A stretch of 64,000 bases of DNA from Doryteuthis pealeii (GCA_023376005.1 CM042157.1:65777036-65841035), one strand, 5' to 3'. Positions 11,357 to 23,218 are shown, counted from the first letter of the stretch. The notes: generated from the letters alone by a model not told the origin. Translations and numbers: made by a program.

Positions 11357-11927
11357 TATATAGGGCAGTTGGTATATATGTATGTATGTATGTATGTATG
11401 TCCAGCTGAAACTACGAAGAGAAAACAATTAATCATACATAATTAAATATACATACACATTCACTATCACCAAATCTTCCTTTTTGAGCAAAACTAATTA
11501 AGAATTGATTTATATTCGTGAAGATAATTAAAAGATAAAATTTAAATAGTAACAGCATGGATTATTATTTTTATTTTTATTTTATTTTATTTTATTTATT
11601 TATTTATTATTTATTTATTTATTTTTTGCGTTTAATATTTTGAATAAGAGACATTATTTTTTTTCTTTTCAGAGCGTGCATTATTTTCTTGCCCCACCAG
11701 GCCGGATCAATGCAAGGTCTTTTTTACGTTGGGATTTTGATGGGGCATCCTGCGAGGATCCAACTATCAATTCAATGATAATGGATCTGTGAGATTAACC
11801 TTTTGCTCCACACCCCTCTATCCAGGCGACGCCGGGTAGCCACTTCTAGTTACAAGTTTTTCGTTCCCATAAGACAAAATTTCATTATTTGGGCTATTGT
11901 TAAATCTTTATTGTTATCTACACAGCG
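11357..11927. other. AT-rich spacer, TTTAT-rich
   Basis: 11559-11630 is a degenerate (TTTA/TTTTA) run. Nothing else is recognised. Confidence 0.35.
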
Positions 11928-11959
11928 TTTCGGCCGATGTGCTCTCCGGCCTTCTTCAG
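11928..11959 (-). other. Hammerhead-ribozyme-like core, copy b
   Basis: The minus strand reads CTGAAGA, stem GGCC paired to GGCC across a 12-nt loop, then GAAA. The surrounding sequence CACAGCGTTTCGGCC recalls the ends of Penelope-like elements. Downstream at 11970-12055, AACTCGGGAA.CTTC is repeated four times. Confidence 0.45.
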
Positions 11960-13829
11960 GTGTTTTATGTCGAACTCGGGAAACTTCACAGACTCGGGAA
12001 CCTTCTTTCGAACTCGGGAACCTTGACGAACTCAGGGGCCTTCACGAAACCTGGAACCGAACCATTTATTCAATCCACGGGGGTAGACTGTTCTCATTCC
12101 GTTAACCATGACCAGGTATAAGTGTTAAGCAATGTTAAATATTCTATGCTATTATCACCCTTGGCTAGGATTGAACCTGCAATCTACAGATGATTGTCAC
12201 TTAGAACTGTATCAACTCAATCCTTATATCTGTTGCGCCATGTGCCAGAGACATAGAATTGAAAGGGTTATTTTTTAATGTCTATAAACTGCTGAAGTTT
12301 TCGGCGCTGATACGATCAAAGGTCAGTAGAAAAGAATCTGATTTTTATTACTTCAGTGATGCTTAATAGCTTTTTTAATTTAATGTGTCCTGGGACGCAC
12401 GTATTTGATTTATATGAGTCCCCGAGAAATTTGATGGGTCCCAACTAAAGTTTCTTAAAATATTGTAGAGCTTTTATCTATGAACATCTAAAGCCGCCCA
12501 ACCCTACCACGTACTCCATACAATTCGTTTCTAAGAAAATATTGAAATGTATTTACAGTGTGACATATCGCTGGTACATCAACCAGTATACATACGCTAG
12601 AATTATAAGAAAACTTTATCTGAAGAAAGAAATAAAAAGAAAAGAAAACCAAAGGTGTGTGGGCGAGCAAAGAAGTAAGATTCAACCGGTCTTGTATTTT
12701 TTACGAAGGAATGTTAACATTGCTACTACTACCTATGTGCTTAGAAGACAATTGTACCCCCACACCTTAGGTGATGGGGGAAAGTATATATGTGGATTTC
12801 AATTGTGACCGCGCGACCCTAAGAGTACACCTTACCCCAGGATTGTTGCTATGACAACGATTAAGACGGCTTTTCGCGCGAAGAAATCGCGCAAGGCAAG
12901 ACACAGTTGAAAGAATCATCCGACGGTCAGCACCTGAAACTTCTTGCTCTGAAAAATTCGATACTTGGATCTAAAGACGGAAGGACGGAAGAATTAAAGA
13001 CCTTTTACTATGAATTAAAGTTAATTCATTTTGGATGGAAAGAACGAATCACCGTTGATAAAAAAAAAAAAGAGAGTAAAAGGGAAATGAACAATTTCTT
13101 TTAAAAAGGACTTCCTTTCGAGTTACAACGTCACAGTGAGTTAACAAAAAAAACATATTTTGTATTCTGTGAATTCCTATTGTCTGTCATATATTTTATG
13201 TAATGTTGATATGGTTGATATATGTATATGTTCAATTGCTCGCCCACTCATTTAACAATAAGAATCATATATTCATTTTACTCCCCTGATCCCGTGTAGA
13301 TTTGTATATATATGCATTTACCCCCCCTCCCTTTTATATAAACAAATTGTAATCAAAAGTTAATAAATGTTCGTGTGTTTATCCGAAATCCTGGTCGTTC
13401 TTCGTCATACAGTGTTGTTGCCATTCATCGGTTTTCTACCCTTTCACGGGAGCAAAGAGAAAAGTCTTGAATCCCATCCCTTTTGTATTTTTTTTTTATA
13501 TATATATCTGGGACCTTTTGCATTTTTTTTTTTTTTTTGTTATTTCATGTTGCGGAGGTACGCTGGTCGTCCCTAACGAGCGTGCGTGCGTAACAACAGT
13601 GAGCTGGAAATAGTGGGGGGGAGAAAAAAGACAATGGGACGCATGGATACGATTTTATGCGTCATTTTAGATTTTTATGTGTCAGTGACGCAGTACACGT
13701 AACCTATCAGCATCTTTGACTTTATAGTCAAAGCGGGAAAAGGCTGTTTTCGTTGCCGAAAATCGAGACCCCCATATATTCACGCAGAGCAGTTTGGGTC
13801 TAAAGAGCAGTAGACAGTTGTCTCCGCCC
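11960..13829. other. Unassigned; possible tRNA-like SINE head and LTR-like 3' end
   Basis: On the minus strand, 12165-12245 reads like a tRNA-derived head (TTGCAGGTTCAATCCTAGCC). AATAAATGTTCGTG near 13360 resembles an LTR polyadenylation region but has no partner in the window. No coding motifs are seen at 12542-12808 or 12907-13104. Confidence 0.3.
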
Positions 13830-13834
13830 TATCC

Positions 13835-14375
13835 GCTGGGGCATTAGAATACACGGACTGCACCTCTGCAGAGGGGTAAGACCCCTCAATGGGACCACCT
13901 ATTGGCCATGGGTAGTGACCTGTGATGCTTAAGGATAGAACCCAGGTGGCTGAGCACTACATGCAACACTCCACTTTAGTCCTTACTTAGACTAGACAGG
14001 CGGTCGTAGAGGCTGGCCATATCAAGCCCTAGCACCTATATGATTGTCCCAACACTATTGTCCTTATGGCAACCCCCAACCCTTTTTACCTTATTAGTGC
14101 TAGAAGGCGGTGACTGAGGGTCTTTATGTCATGGGTATGACATTAAACTAACTGATGGTGAGGTCCCAGTTTTGGAGCTCAGGGGAATGTGAAGCACTTC
14201 ATCCCCATTGCTCCCAGATTCACCCTGACCCGGAGTGGTAGTACCTGTTAGGGTCCCATCTCTGGGTTAAATAGAAAAAATGCGATTATAAAAAAAAAGG
14301 AGTATCATTAAGAATTGATTTATTTCAAGACATTGTCGGTATTAAATGACCCACTGAGGTTGATATGCCGTAAAA
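13835..14375 (+). mobile_element. SINE-C, long form
   Basis: A 5' extension (13860-14010: CTATTGGCCATGGGTAGTGA, ATGCTTAAGGATAGAACCCA) precedes the usual body from ATCAAGCCCTAGCACCTATA. The 3' domain ends ACCCACTGAGGTTGATATGC plus GTAAAACAAAC. The same long form occurs at 60795-61340. Confidence 0.85.
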
Positions 14376-14467
14376 CAAACATATGCAACACCCCTCTTTA
14401 AAGAGAAAAATGTGTTTGTCCGTTGGACGTTGTTGTGACTTTGTAGCGGTGTGGAGGTGTATGAGCT

Positions 14468-14501
<34 letters not shown>

Positions 14502-15230
14502 GTGCGAAGATTATCTTCGTTGGGTGTCTTGGGTTGATGGTTTTTAGCAATTGAAAAATTCATCAGGACTTATTGTTGCATAGCGCCTTCTTCACTGGCA
14601 CTAAATAATTATGATGTTGCATACCTCTTCTTCTTCACTTACTTGGACATCTATTCTTCTGCTGGCCGTCTTGGTATGCTTCTGATCGTCTTTCGTATAT
14701 CTTCTAACATCTTGACTTGGTCTGGCATCTTCTAAGGCCTAGCGTCTGGAGTTGACTTGGGGATTTCGGTCTGCTTTTCTGTTAGGGATTTCTCCTTATC
14801 AGAAGCCCTGTGTCATTGTTAGTTTTTAGGTAATAAACACAAGACTTCGATTTACTTTTGATCTTATTTTATTGTTAAATCTCCACCAGACATCTGTTAA
14901 CTAACATAGCGCGCGTATGCAGAGTGAGTCACAGTTCGGCAGTACATCTTCACTGCCTGACGTACAACTGCAAACTGGGGACCGAACAGGTCCCACGTGA
15001 CTTCACGTATCTTGGCGGGCTTCTGTAATTTTCCATTGAAGGACCCGGCCATGGTATGAAAAGGGTCATCCCCTCAGAATTACAGGGGATTGACAATAAT
15101 CTTATGCCACCGCATAGATTATGTAACATTATTATTATCTATTGATGTACTGTGACTAGTTATGTATCAGTCCCCTCCGACATCACATGACACTCGAAAA
15201 GACATAATGATAGAAGGTTAGATTCTAGCT
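14376..15230. other. Unassigned, with poly(T)
   Basis: A pure T run of about 29 bases lies at 14471-14499. The rest (TCTTCTTCACTTACTTGG, GGTAATAAACACAAGACTTC) is not recognised and has no coding motifs. Confidence 0.35.
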
Positions 15231-15509
15231 CAGGTAAATACTTTCAGGTACCTGGGCTCCACAGTTGCCGTCAGCAATAGACTCAATGCAGAGCTTGATC
15301 TCCGAATTTCAAATGCTTCCAAAGTATTTGGTAGGCTGAAGAGGCGAGTCTGGTTCAACAGAGACATCTCCTTGAAAACCAAATGTGCAGTATACCGTGC
15401 CATAGTTCTCTAAACGCTCCTGTACGGTGCAGAAGCCTGGACGATATACAAAGCGGATGCCCATGGACTACATGTCTATTACATGCGTCACTTGCGCAGT
15501 ATTTCAAAT
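15231..15509 (+). mobile_element. LINE reverse-transcriptase 3' fragment
   Basis: The plus-strand frame reads TFRYLGSTVAVSNRLNAEL, then RISNASKVFGRLKRRVWFN, then TKCAVYRAIVL, one stop, then TLLYGAEAWTIYKADAHG and YYMRHLRSIS. This is the C-terminal part of a non-LTR retrotransposon ORF2 of the type often annotated as craniofacial-development-protein-2-like. One in-frame stop and truncation at both ends make it dead. Confidence 0.9.
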
Positions 15510-15713
15510 AAAAACATTTAATGTTTTCATTCTGCTGTCCTAAAAGGATGTATCATATCAGCTAATTTGCCTTTGAGATGTTGCTGTACTATTCCACTGA
15601 ACTAAAATTTATGACTTTTCATGCACTGCCTAATTCAGAGATTGAACTCATGACCACCATGTAACTAGATACACTTTAACCAATGCTAAATACGTGCAGC
15701 CCAACGTCTCTCT

Positions 15714-15715
15714 CT

Positions 15716-15756
<41 letters not shown>

Positions 15757-15995
15757 TGAGCACTCAACGAGAAATTAAAATGCACATACCTGCAGCCCTA
15801 CATCCGCTTTCTCTAGCTATCTGTCCCTATCGGCCATCGCACTTGGTAAGTCCTTTAGACGGCACCCAGTATCCGTATAGAGTTGGTGAAAGCAAATTTA
15901 TTGCTGATCAGAAGTGACCGTGCAACTGCTGTTTTGTAAGATGCAGCTTCCAGGATTTGTCAAAAAAACATCACGCAGCTTCCTTGTGTGGTTTC
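15714..15995 (-). mobile_element. LINE ORF2 3' end with (TCA)n tail
   Basis: This is an inverted relative of 23547-23815. The minus strand begins next to an (AT)n, covers the DKSW / TKxQL / DTGC..KDLP C-terminal region, and ends in a (TCA)n tail, seen on the plus strand as (GAT)n at 15717-15756. A triplet tail is typical of some LINE families. Confidence 0.75.
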
Positions 15996-15996
15996 C

Positions 15997-15998
<2 letters not shown>

Positions 15999-16052
<54 letters not shown>
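15999..16052. repeat. (AT)n microsatellite
   Basis: It is almost pure, with one GT interruption near 16019. It abuts the 5' side of the minus-strand LINE end. Confidence 0.95.
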
Positions 16053-16054
<2 letters not shown>

Positions 16055-16237
16055 AGAAGAAAAAGCAAAAGAAAAGTATACTGGCAATGTCCAATATTTC
16101 CGTAAATCTATCCCGGGAACTAATATAATATCTGCGACTGAATTTAAAAACAAGGCTTCTAACAGTACGTACTTAATGTACCACTTGTATAAAAATAGTT
16201 TGTATTAATCCTAATTTATTTTTAATATTAAATTACG

Positions 16238-16251
16238 AAAAAAAAAAAAAA

Positions 16252-16285
<34 letters not shown>

Positions 16286-16560
16286 TCTTTTCAGCTAGTA
16301 TATTAGGTCTGAGACCTGTCAGCTGTTCCTTATAAACATTCATCTTAATTCCACAGAATATGTATAATCTTTCCACAGATTATCTAACATTGCTTAAAGG
16401 AGTTTAAAGATGGGGCATTCACTATTGATGATGGTAGTTTATTCCATGTATTCACCACTCTGTTACTAAAATAATTTTGTCTTGCATTTGCTTTACAAAT
16501 TTTTCTAGGAGTTTTAATTTATGACCCCTGGTATTGATATTTTGAGCAATGTTTAGTAGG
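16238..16560 (-). mobile_element. CR1/L2-like LINE 3' end with A/T tail
   Basis: The minus strand reads FDLLNIAQNINTRGHKLKLL, then NYFSNRVVNTWNKLPSSIV, then NAPSLNSFK, the conserved C-terminus of CR1/L2-like ORF2. It ends with (ATT)n and a T run (plus strand 16238-16284). A second copy in the opposite orientation lies at 24000-24200. Confidence 0.85.
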
Positions 16561-17537
16561 TCAAAGTTCGTTGAATACATAAAACATAATCAATTAATGC
16601 TTTTTTTTTTTTTTTTTTTTTTTTACAATTCAAAACACTTTTTTTACAATTCAAAGGAAAATCAGTAGAATACAAATCCAAACTTGACTCACTTTTTAAT
16701 AGGAAGTATGGATAGATTTGATTGGCCCAAAGGAGATCACAACCATTAGATTGTAGGTTTGTACTTTTGAGACTCAAATTATCATTTTCTATGTTCAAAG
16801 TGCTGTGATACTATGGTTGAAGACGAACATGGTCAGAATAAATAAATAAATAAATAAATAAGAAAGAGTATGTTAAGGTCCGGCATAAGTAAAAGGGGTG
16901 GGTGGCTGACCTTTTTACGAATCCAAAGATTAGGTCGTAAAGTTTAAAGAGACCTATATGCCACCATGAAATGGGACCACTTGGTGATAATATCTTAGGC
17001 ACCCAGGTATTAAAAGCAAAAAGGATTTTTTTAGGAGAAATTCTCTTTTGAAAAAATTAATGATCAACATATTGAAGACGGATTGTCTGGAAAAATATTT
17101 GAGTACTTTAATTTTAAGGGTTAATGGCGACTCGAAGTCTGCGATTTATTTAAGTTCTGGTCATTTGTGTGGTCCGGAGAAGATGGTTTGGGTAGGGGAA
17201 TTTGACATAAATACAACTAAACTCGAGCCCTAGGTTAGTTAGCACCCGGGGATTGAAGGGTTAAGTTCGCCAGTAGGGATAGCAGCAGTAGTAGCCAGCT
17301 GGATAGACAGCGGAAGATCACACACACTCTTCTTCCATCCGCGTCTTGTTTACACACATTTGTGGTTGTTGTTGTTGTTTTGTTTTTAATCCTTGTGAGC
17401 CTGTATTTCTGACTCGTGCTTAAATTCGGCCGGCACATAATTCACAACATTGGGATCTAGACAAGTACATCTAAAGAGCAGAGTGCAGAACAGGTCGTCT
17501 CACAGTGCTAACCTGTTGCATTAGTAAATAATGCACT
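16561..17537. other. Unassigned spacer
   Basis: It holds poly(T) at 16601-16624, (AATA)n at 16840-16860 and (GTT)n at 17365-17380. The open frames on both strands at 16553-17438 are short and carry no motifs. Confidence 0.35.
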
Positions 17538-17765
17538 GTTAGGAAGACCTAACAAAAATAGAAATGCTCTCCCTTGACCAGTAGGGGGACTGACGGGAAC
17601 CCGGATATGGGGTTTTCCGCCATGTTACTTTTGGGTTGGTTTTCGGACTGCGCGGACGCAGCTGACCACGTGCGTCAGCACGGTTGGGCTAGTTGGGTCA
17701 CTTTTAGGGGAGAAGCATTCTCTACCCCTGTGATAAATAAAACCTTGTTAATTTTCCAACAACCT
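17538..17765 (+). mobile_element. Possible solo LTR
   Basis: It begins TGTTAGGAAGACCTAACA, an inverted-repeat start typical of Gypsy LTRs. It contains AATAAAACCTTG (a polyadenylation signal) and may end near TTTTCCAACA. I see no clear target-site duplication and no partner LTR, so the boundaries are tentative. Confidence 0.35.
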
Positions 17766-17770
17766 GGTCT

Positions 17771-19042
17771 TACATTTTCATTTCGGTCTTTCGTAATTTA
17801 TCTGTATGTGTTATAGGTGATATAACCTATGGACATAAATGGAATGCGCCGACGACTACTATAAGTAGCAGGAACAATTGTGGCTTGAGACGAAGCCAAG
17901 CGAGTCATCTCGTAACTGTATGGTCGGACGCAATCTCCACTTTCTACTCCTTGTTGTTCAATACATTTGTATCCATTTTTACCAGTCGTTTGTCTTATTT
18001 TTTACCCTTAAAAACATCACAACAGTATATAAAAACATAACATGCACATAGCTAAAAGATTGTACTATATAAGAGGGTTAAACAGTTGTGCAAATCTTGG
18101 GATATTTTGCTACAGTGTTTGCATTCATCTAATCATATCTAATTTCTTCAATGGGTAATAGATTATTCTGTAACAAATCATTAAATAGATATAAAGCGTT
18201 TTCTTCAAGTGTTTCGTCAAGGACCCAGTGAGGCAACCATATAGTTGTACTGACACGGCTACAGCATGGAAGAATTCCTGTTTTCTGAGATCAGATTTCG
18301 TTTTCCTTGTATCCCGATTATGCATTGGTCACACAAGACTGACGCACTCCTATATACTCAAACAAGAACAACAACCTCAGTGTGAAACAAACATGTCAAA
18401 CTCCTTTGACTGTTAAACACCTTATTCATAGGTTAACTTTGAACCGAGTATCTTTGAGGCATAACGCCGATTCCATAACATACGTGGTTCAAAGTTAACT
18501 GACCTGAAAAAAATGTAAAAGTTTTAAAATAAAATAACTGGTGCATTATATATTTTATTCATAAATATATCAACACTGAAAATTTCATTAAATTCGGCTA
18601 ATTCCCTGGTTTTTGGTATTTTTTTTTTCTTTCGGCAGGGTAACATACGATGATGGAATTTATGTCCGTTAAGTTGGATTTAACCACAGTTTACGTCCGT
18701 TGTCTTCGAGATATTGGTTGAAAAAGTAAGAGTCTTTACGGTTTTCGAAGTTGTAGGCAAATTGTCGGACAAAGAAGGAACAAACACGAAAGTAAATGCA
18801 GACACTTGTATTGACAAAAATTACATAAAATTGTTGCAAATTTTAATGGTATTTGCTACGAGACTTATCTGAGTTGGTAATTTTCTTGGAGTAATGGTGA
18901 TAACAGGGTATTCTTTTCGTCAGTAGGAAATGTTGATAAGATGCTTCGTCTAGGTAGTTTCTCGTCTTTCAGTAAGTGTGCTATTGTACCTGCCTTTTAA
19001 CGTATGCAGATACAATGCCTTAGAAGGGAGCTGGTTATAGAG
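17771..19042. other. Unassigned spacer
   Basis: No recognised coding or repeat motif. Two related stretches, TTAACTTTGAACCGAGTAT (18434) and GTGGTTCAAAGTTAACTGA (18485), form an inverted pair about 45 bp apart. Confidence 0.3.
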
Positions 19043-19290
19043 TTCTGTGATAAGTGGGCCCTGGTTTGGGCTTGGTAATGAGAGCTTGGTGTTTTTACGT
19101 CTCTCCTCTAGTACTGCTATGCGATAAGTAAGCCCTGTTTTGGGGCTATGTGATGAATGAAGTGTAGGGACCGCTGTTTACACGACTACCCTCAGTGGGT
19201 GCTCCGTGATAGTTGGCCCTGTTTGGGCTAAGTGATGAGAGCGTTTGTTTTTACGTCTCTCGTCCAGTAACTGCTTTTCGATAAGTGAAG
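19043..19290 (+). repeat. Imperfect tandem repeat, unit ~80-90 bp, about 3 copies
   Basis: Each unit has GTGATAAGT, then GGCCCTG.TTTGGGCT, then AATGAGAGC, GTTTTTACGTCTCTC and AGTACTGC; starts are near 19046, 19120 and 19204. Each unit can fold into two short hairpins. TTGGCGACCCGCC at about 19319, just downstream, resembles an LTR primer-binding site, so this may be the leader of a decayed LTR element. Confidence 0.55.
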
Positions 19291-19521
19291 TTTTTGGTTT
19301 TGGCGCTAACATACGATGTTGGCGACCCGCCCCCTAGCGTCAGGGGGAGATAATTAGCTATGGAATTTCCAATAAAAGAGGATGATACTTATCTTTGATT
19401 TCTGTCGTTAACAATTGCAGGCCCATGATTGGTTAGTTTGAAAATGGATATGTCGACCAAGGGAGATAACCCACCTACCTTAGATATATTTTTTACGTAT
19501 ATGAAATTGGCGCAATATGAC

Positions 19522-19740
19522 TTTGGGCACCCCTTCAGCGATCTCGACTCGTAGGGACACTTTTCTCATTTACACCGTAAAAATCCGGTTGTTTGTTAGT
19601 GGTTAGGGTTAGGGGTTAGGATTAGGGGTTAGTTTTAAAATTTAAAAAAAAAACTCTAAAAATCGTCTGTAAACAAGTAACCGAATTTTGACGGTGTAAA
19701 TGGAAAAAATGTCCACACGAATTTTAAGGTCTTATGGTCC
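19522..19740. mobile_element. MITE M1 with telomere-like core, copy 1
   Basis: The arms CATTTACACCGTAAAAATCC and, reversed, CATTTACACCGTCAAAATTC flank a core of GGTTAGGGTTAGGGGTTAGG type (about 19603-19633). It is a diverged relative of 60503-60720; the outer 30 bp of each arm are poorly preserved. Confidence 0.7.
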
Positions 19741-19962
19741 CGAACTTTAACTCATTTATGGTCATTTCAGAGGGTGAAACCCCACCATGTTTGTTTTGTA
19801 ACTTTATATTTACTCCAGGGGGTAATTTTAGAAAGCTTTCTCACCTTTTTTCTTCAAACATGATTTTCGTGTCTTATATGTGTATTGTATATCAAATGTA
19901 TCATGTTCTTTACAAGCAAGTTTATTTTTTCTTATCTCTAAATATCATTGTTGCTATGGTAC

Positions 19963-20203
19963 AAATGCAGAATAGCGCGCAAGAGATAATATCATTAGAA
20001 TGGTATTTTACGTGTAAATAACATTAGATTATGGAAACTCACGAAGTAGACTAACCCTAACCCTATTACTAGCCCTAACCCTAAAACTAACCCTAACTCT
20101 GACCCTTACCCTACTGTTTCAAAGCTTTAGGGTATTTCCGTGAAATGTAATGCTTTTTATATGTAATCTAAAGATATTATCTCTTGCGCGCTATTCTGCA
20201 TTT
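19963..20203. mobile_element. MITE M2 with telomere-like core
   Basis: The TIR AAATGCAGAATAGCGCGCAA is repeated inverted at the right end (TTGCGCGCTATTCTGCATTT). The centre (20053-20115) is CTAACCCTAACCC-type sequence with variants. The ends are unrelated to M1. A second right end follows in tandem and is split by a SINE-A. Confidence 0.75.
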
Positions 20204-20515
20204 CCGTGAAATGTAATGCTTTTATGTGTAATCTAATTAGCTCAGTCGGTAGAGCGTCCGACTATGAACCACAAGGTTCCTGGTTCGATACCGGCCCTCT
20301 CCAACTCAGCGTATGTGTAGCTCAGGGATCTGTGCGGTAAAGTGAGGAGCTGATGGTAGGTGTAGCGCTCCACCTCAGACACCAAAACAATCTCCTTCGT
20401 CTAGCGCTATTAAAAAGGGTAAATACTCCCTCGTGGTCTGACTGATACCGACTTTAGGCCACCCCGTTGACTTTACTTACTTACTTATCTCTTGCGCGCT
20501 ATTCTACATTAATAC
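20204..20515 (+). mobile_element. Tandem M2 right end interrupted by SINE-A (20237-20486)
   Basis: GTGAAATGTAATGCTTTTAT repeats the sequence at 20144. A full SINE-A then follows (TTAGCTCAGTCGGTAGAGCG to CACCCCGTTGACTTTACTTA), and after it the remaining M2 end TCTCTTGCGCGCTATTCTAC resumes. The M2 end was therefore duplicated before the SINE landed in it. Confidence 0.8.
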
Positions 20516-20898
20516 CCCTGTTATTTACAAAGCTTTAATTGGTCTAGCGCACGAGCCGCGTGTTGTTATTACTACGTGTTCACCCATCTCAGAATTGAAC
20601 TGGTTAATCGTTTCTTAACTTCGGTGACCTGACTAGAAACCCTTGCTCTCAACGTGATTAGAACGTAAGTCGTTAAACCTTTGTTGTGTTAAGTTGATAC
20701 ATTATCATTTATCCGACTTGGCTATCATTTACATAAAAGGCGTCAGGTACCAATCCCATGTTGGCCTGTAATTATGGGTGTGGTATGATTTGGCAGAGCT
20801 GATTGGCTGTGAAATTCGACGCGATTTTTTAAGAGTCGAGCCCATTTTGACTCCAGCCCATGTGACGAGAAACGTTAGAGCGTTAACATTGTTTTTAT
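20516..20898. other. Unassigned spacer
   Basis: No motifs recognised; it leads directly into the pyrimidine tract. Confidence 0.35.
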
Positions 20899-21269
20899 TT
20901 TATTTTTATCTTTATTTTTATCTTTTATTTTCTTTTTCTTTTTTCTTTTCTTTTTCTTTATTCTTTTTCTTTCTTTTCTTTTCTTTTCTTTTCTTTTCTT
21001 TTTCTTTTTCTTTTCTTTTTCTTTTTCTTTTTTCTTTTCTTTTTCTTTTCTTTTTCTTTTCTTTTTCTTTTCTTTTTCTTTTCTTTTCTTTTCTTTTCTT
21101 TTTCTTTTTCTTTTTCTTTTTCTTTTCTTTTTCTTTTCTTTTTCTTAATTCTTTTTTTCTTTCTTTTTCTTTTTCTTTTTCTTTTCTTTTTCTTTTCTTT
21201 TCTTAATTCTTTTTTCTTTTCTTTTTCTTTTCTTTTTCTTTTCTTTTTTTTCTTTTTCTTTTCTTTTTC

Positions 21270-21300
<31 letters not shown>

Positions 21301-21975
21301 CTTTTCTTTCTTTTTCTTTCTTTTCTTAATCTTTTTCTTTTCTTTTTCTTTTTCTTTTCTTTTTCTTTTCTTTTTCTTTTTTCTTTTCTTTTTCTTTCTT
21401 TTCTTAATTTTTTTCTTTCTTTTTCTTTTTCTTTTCTTTTCTTTTTTTCTTTTTCTTTTTCCTTTTCTTTTCCTTTTCTTAATTCTTTTTTCTTTTCTTT
21501 TTTTTTTTCTTTTTCTTAATTCTTTCTTCTTTTCTTTTTCATTTTTTTCTCAATTCTTTTTCCTTTTCTTTTTTTCTTAATTTTTTATTCTTTTCTTTTT
21601 CTTTTTGCTTTTCTCATTCTTTATTCATTTTTCTTTTCTTTTTCTTAATCTTTCTTTTCTTTCTTTTTCATTTTCTTTTCTTTCTTTTTTCCCTTTTATT
21701 ACTTTTTTTCCTTTATCCTTCTTTCTTGTCTTTTTTTCTTTTTCTTTATTCTTTCTTAGTTTTCTTTTTCGTTATTCTTTTCTTTTTCTTTATCTTTTTC
21801 TTTGTTATTGTTTTCTTTTCTTTTTTCATTCCTTTCTTTGTTTTTTTTTCTTTTTACCTTTTTCTTTCATTTTTCTTTATTTTAAAAATTCTTTTATTTA
21901 ATTCTTTTCTTTTTACTGTTCCTTTTCTTTTCTTTTTTTTTCTTTCTTTAATTTTTCTTTTTAAAATCTGTCCTC
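20899..21975 (+). repeat. Polypyrimidine tract (TTTTC/TTTCTTTTC)n, ~1.1 kb
   Basis: The plus strand is almost purely T and C, mostly TTTTC and CTTTTT units with occasional TTAA interruptions. It is more homogeneous at 20920-21420 and decays downstream. The Phe/Ser/Leu open frames are a by-product. Confidence 0.97.
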
Positions 21976-22594
21976 AAGGAAAGTTTAATGGAAGTTTAAA
22001 TGGAATAAAATTACAATATAACTAATTTTATGACCAAAAATAAAATCATTTTTTTTTACACTCGTGTTTAATGCTATCCACAAACAAATTGTTTTGTGGA
22101 TGCATGGTATATTAAATTAATCAGATTATACACGGATGAATAGGTATTTAAAACTTTCAAATTAAAAAAAAGTGTAACGATATACACTAACCCGATTCAA
22201 AGCGCCAGGGTTGCTTGGTGAGTTTGCTATGTCTCGAATGCATGCTCGGTGTTTTTATTTTGTGTAGACGGCGGTTGGTTTTGACATGGCGTGAAAGGTC
22301 AGGATGTTATAACCTGTGAATGGAAGCACCCGGATTTAGTGCGACCGCTTGATTTATTAATGCAGTACGCGGTTGAAGACTGCTGGAATATTATTGCAGG
22401 AAAAAAGATTTAATCGGCAGACATTTGCAGTCGGGAAATTGATTACCTAAATCAGGTTTTTTGTTTACTGTTAGAAGACTTGTTCTTAAACTCAGTCGCA
22501 GATATTATATTAGTTCCTGGGATAGATTTACGGAAACATTGGACATTGCCAGTATCACTTTTCTTTTACTTTTCCTTCTTGATATATATATATT
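21976..22594. other. Unassigned spacer
   Basis: Nothing recognised. The frame at 22461-22667 runs into a SINE-B body and has no motifs. Confidence 0.35.
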
Positions 22595-22840
22595 TGGCAT
22601 TTCACATAACGCTAATACCCTTGGGAAAGGTATGAATCCATATATTCTCCCTCCAGTTATGGGTTAAATAGTAGGGCAGACTGGGCTCTTCAGCCTTGGG
22701 TAGGTAACCAGTCTAGGAGAGGGATAACTCTGAATTCAAAATTCCCTCCAGCTATGGGTTAAATAGTAGGGCAGACTGGGCTCTTCAGCCTTGGGTAGGT
22801 AACCAGTCTAGGAGAGGGATAACTCTGAATTCAAAATTCC
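22595..22840 (+). mobile_element. SINE-B body with a 95-bp tandem duplication
   Basis: The SINE-B stretch from CGCTAATACCCTTGGGAAAG is followed by the block CCCTCCAG.TATGGGTTAAAT to CTCTGAATTCAAAATT, present twice (22649-22743 and 22744-22838) and nearly identical. The tRNA head is missing. Confidence 0.85.
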
Positions 22841-23015
22841 TGTGGTCGGTCGTTGATTAGGTTTGTGGCAACCCTTGATGCACCAATTCTTTCCTATCGA
22901 CTGTGCCAAAAAGTGTGGATGGTCCAACACAAGCTTTCACCACTATAAACAAATCCCTGTGTGGGAGTTCATTGTGTGTATGAACCCTCATACGTCGAAA
23001 ATCGACGCGAGAGTC

Positions 23016-23079
<64 letters not shown>

Positions 23080-23218
23080 CTTTGGGCAGCATTCTTTTAT
23101 TTATGCATGTTGAATTAAACAAAAGACACATCTCCTGTTTAACAATTTTATTGGAGATTTTGTTCAAGTTTTCTGACCAACTTTTTTATATCTCGGTGGA
23201 ATTCGTGGATTAGTCCAC
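22841..23218. other. Unassigned, with (AT)n(GT)n at 23019-23079
   Basis: A pure (AT)n run passes into (GT)n. The open frame at 22863-23213 crosses the microsatellite and has no recognised motif. Confidence 0.4.

Noticed and set aside
20053..20115. True telomere or chromosome end
   Set aside because: The CTAACCC sequence is short, degenerate and enclosed by MITE arms with ordinary DNA on both sides.
20778..22025. Long Phe/Leu/Ser open frames
   Set aside because: They are readings of the pyrimidine tract with no stop codons by composition; no complexity or motifs.
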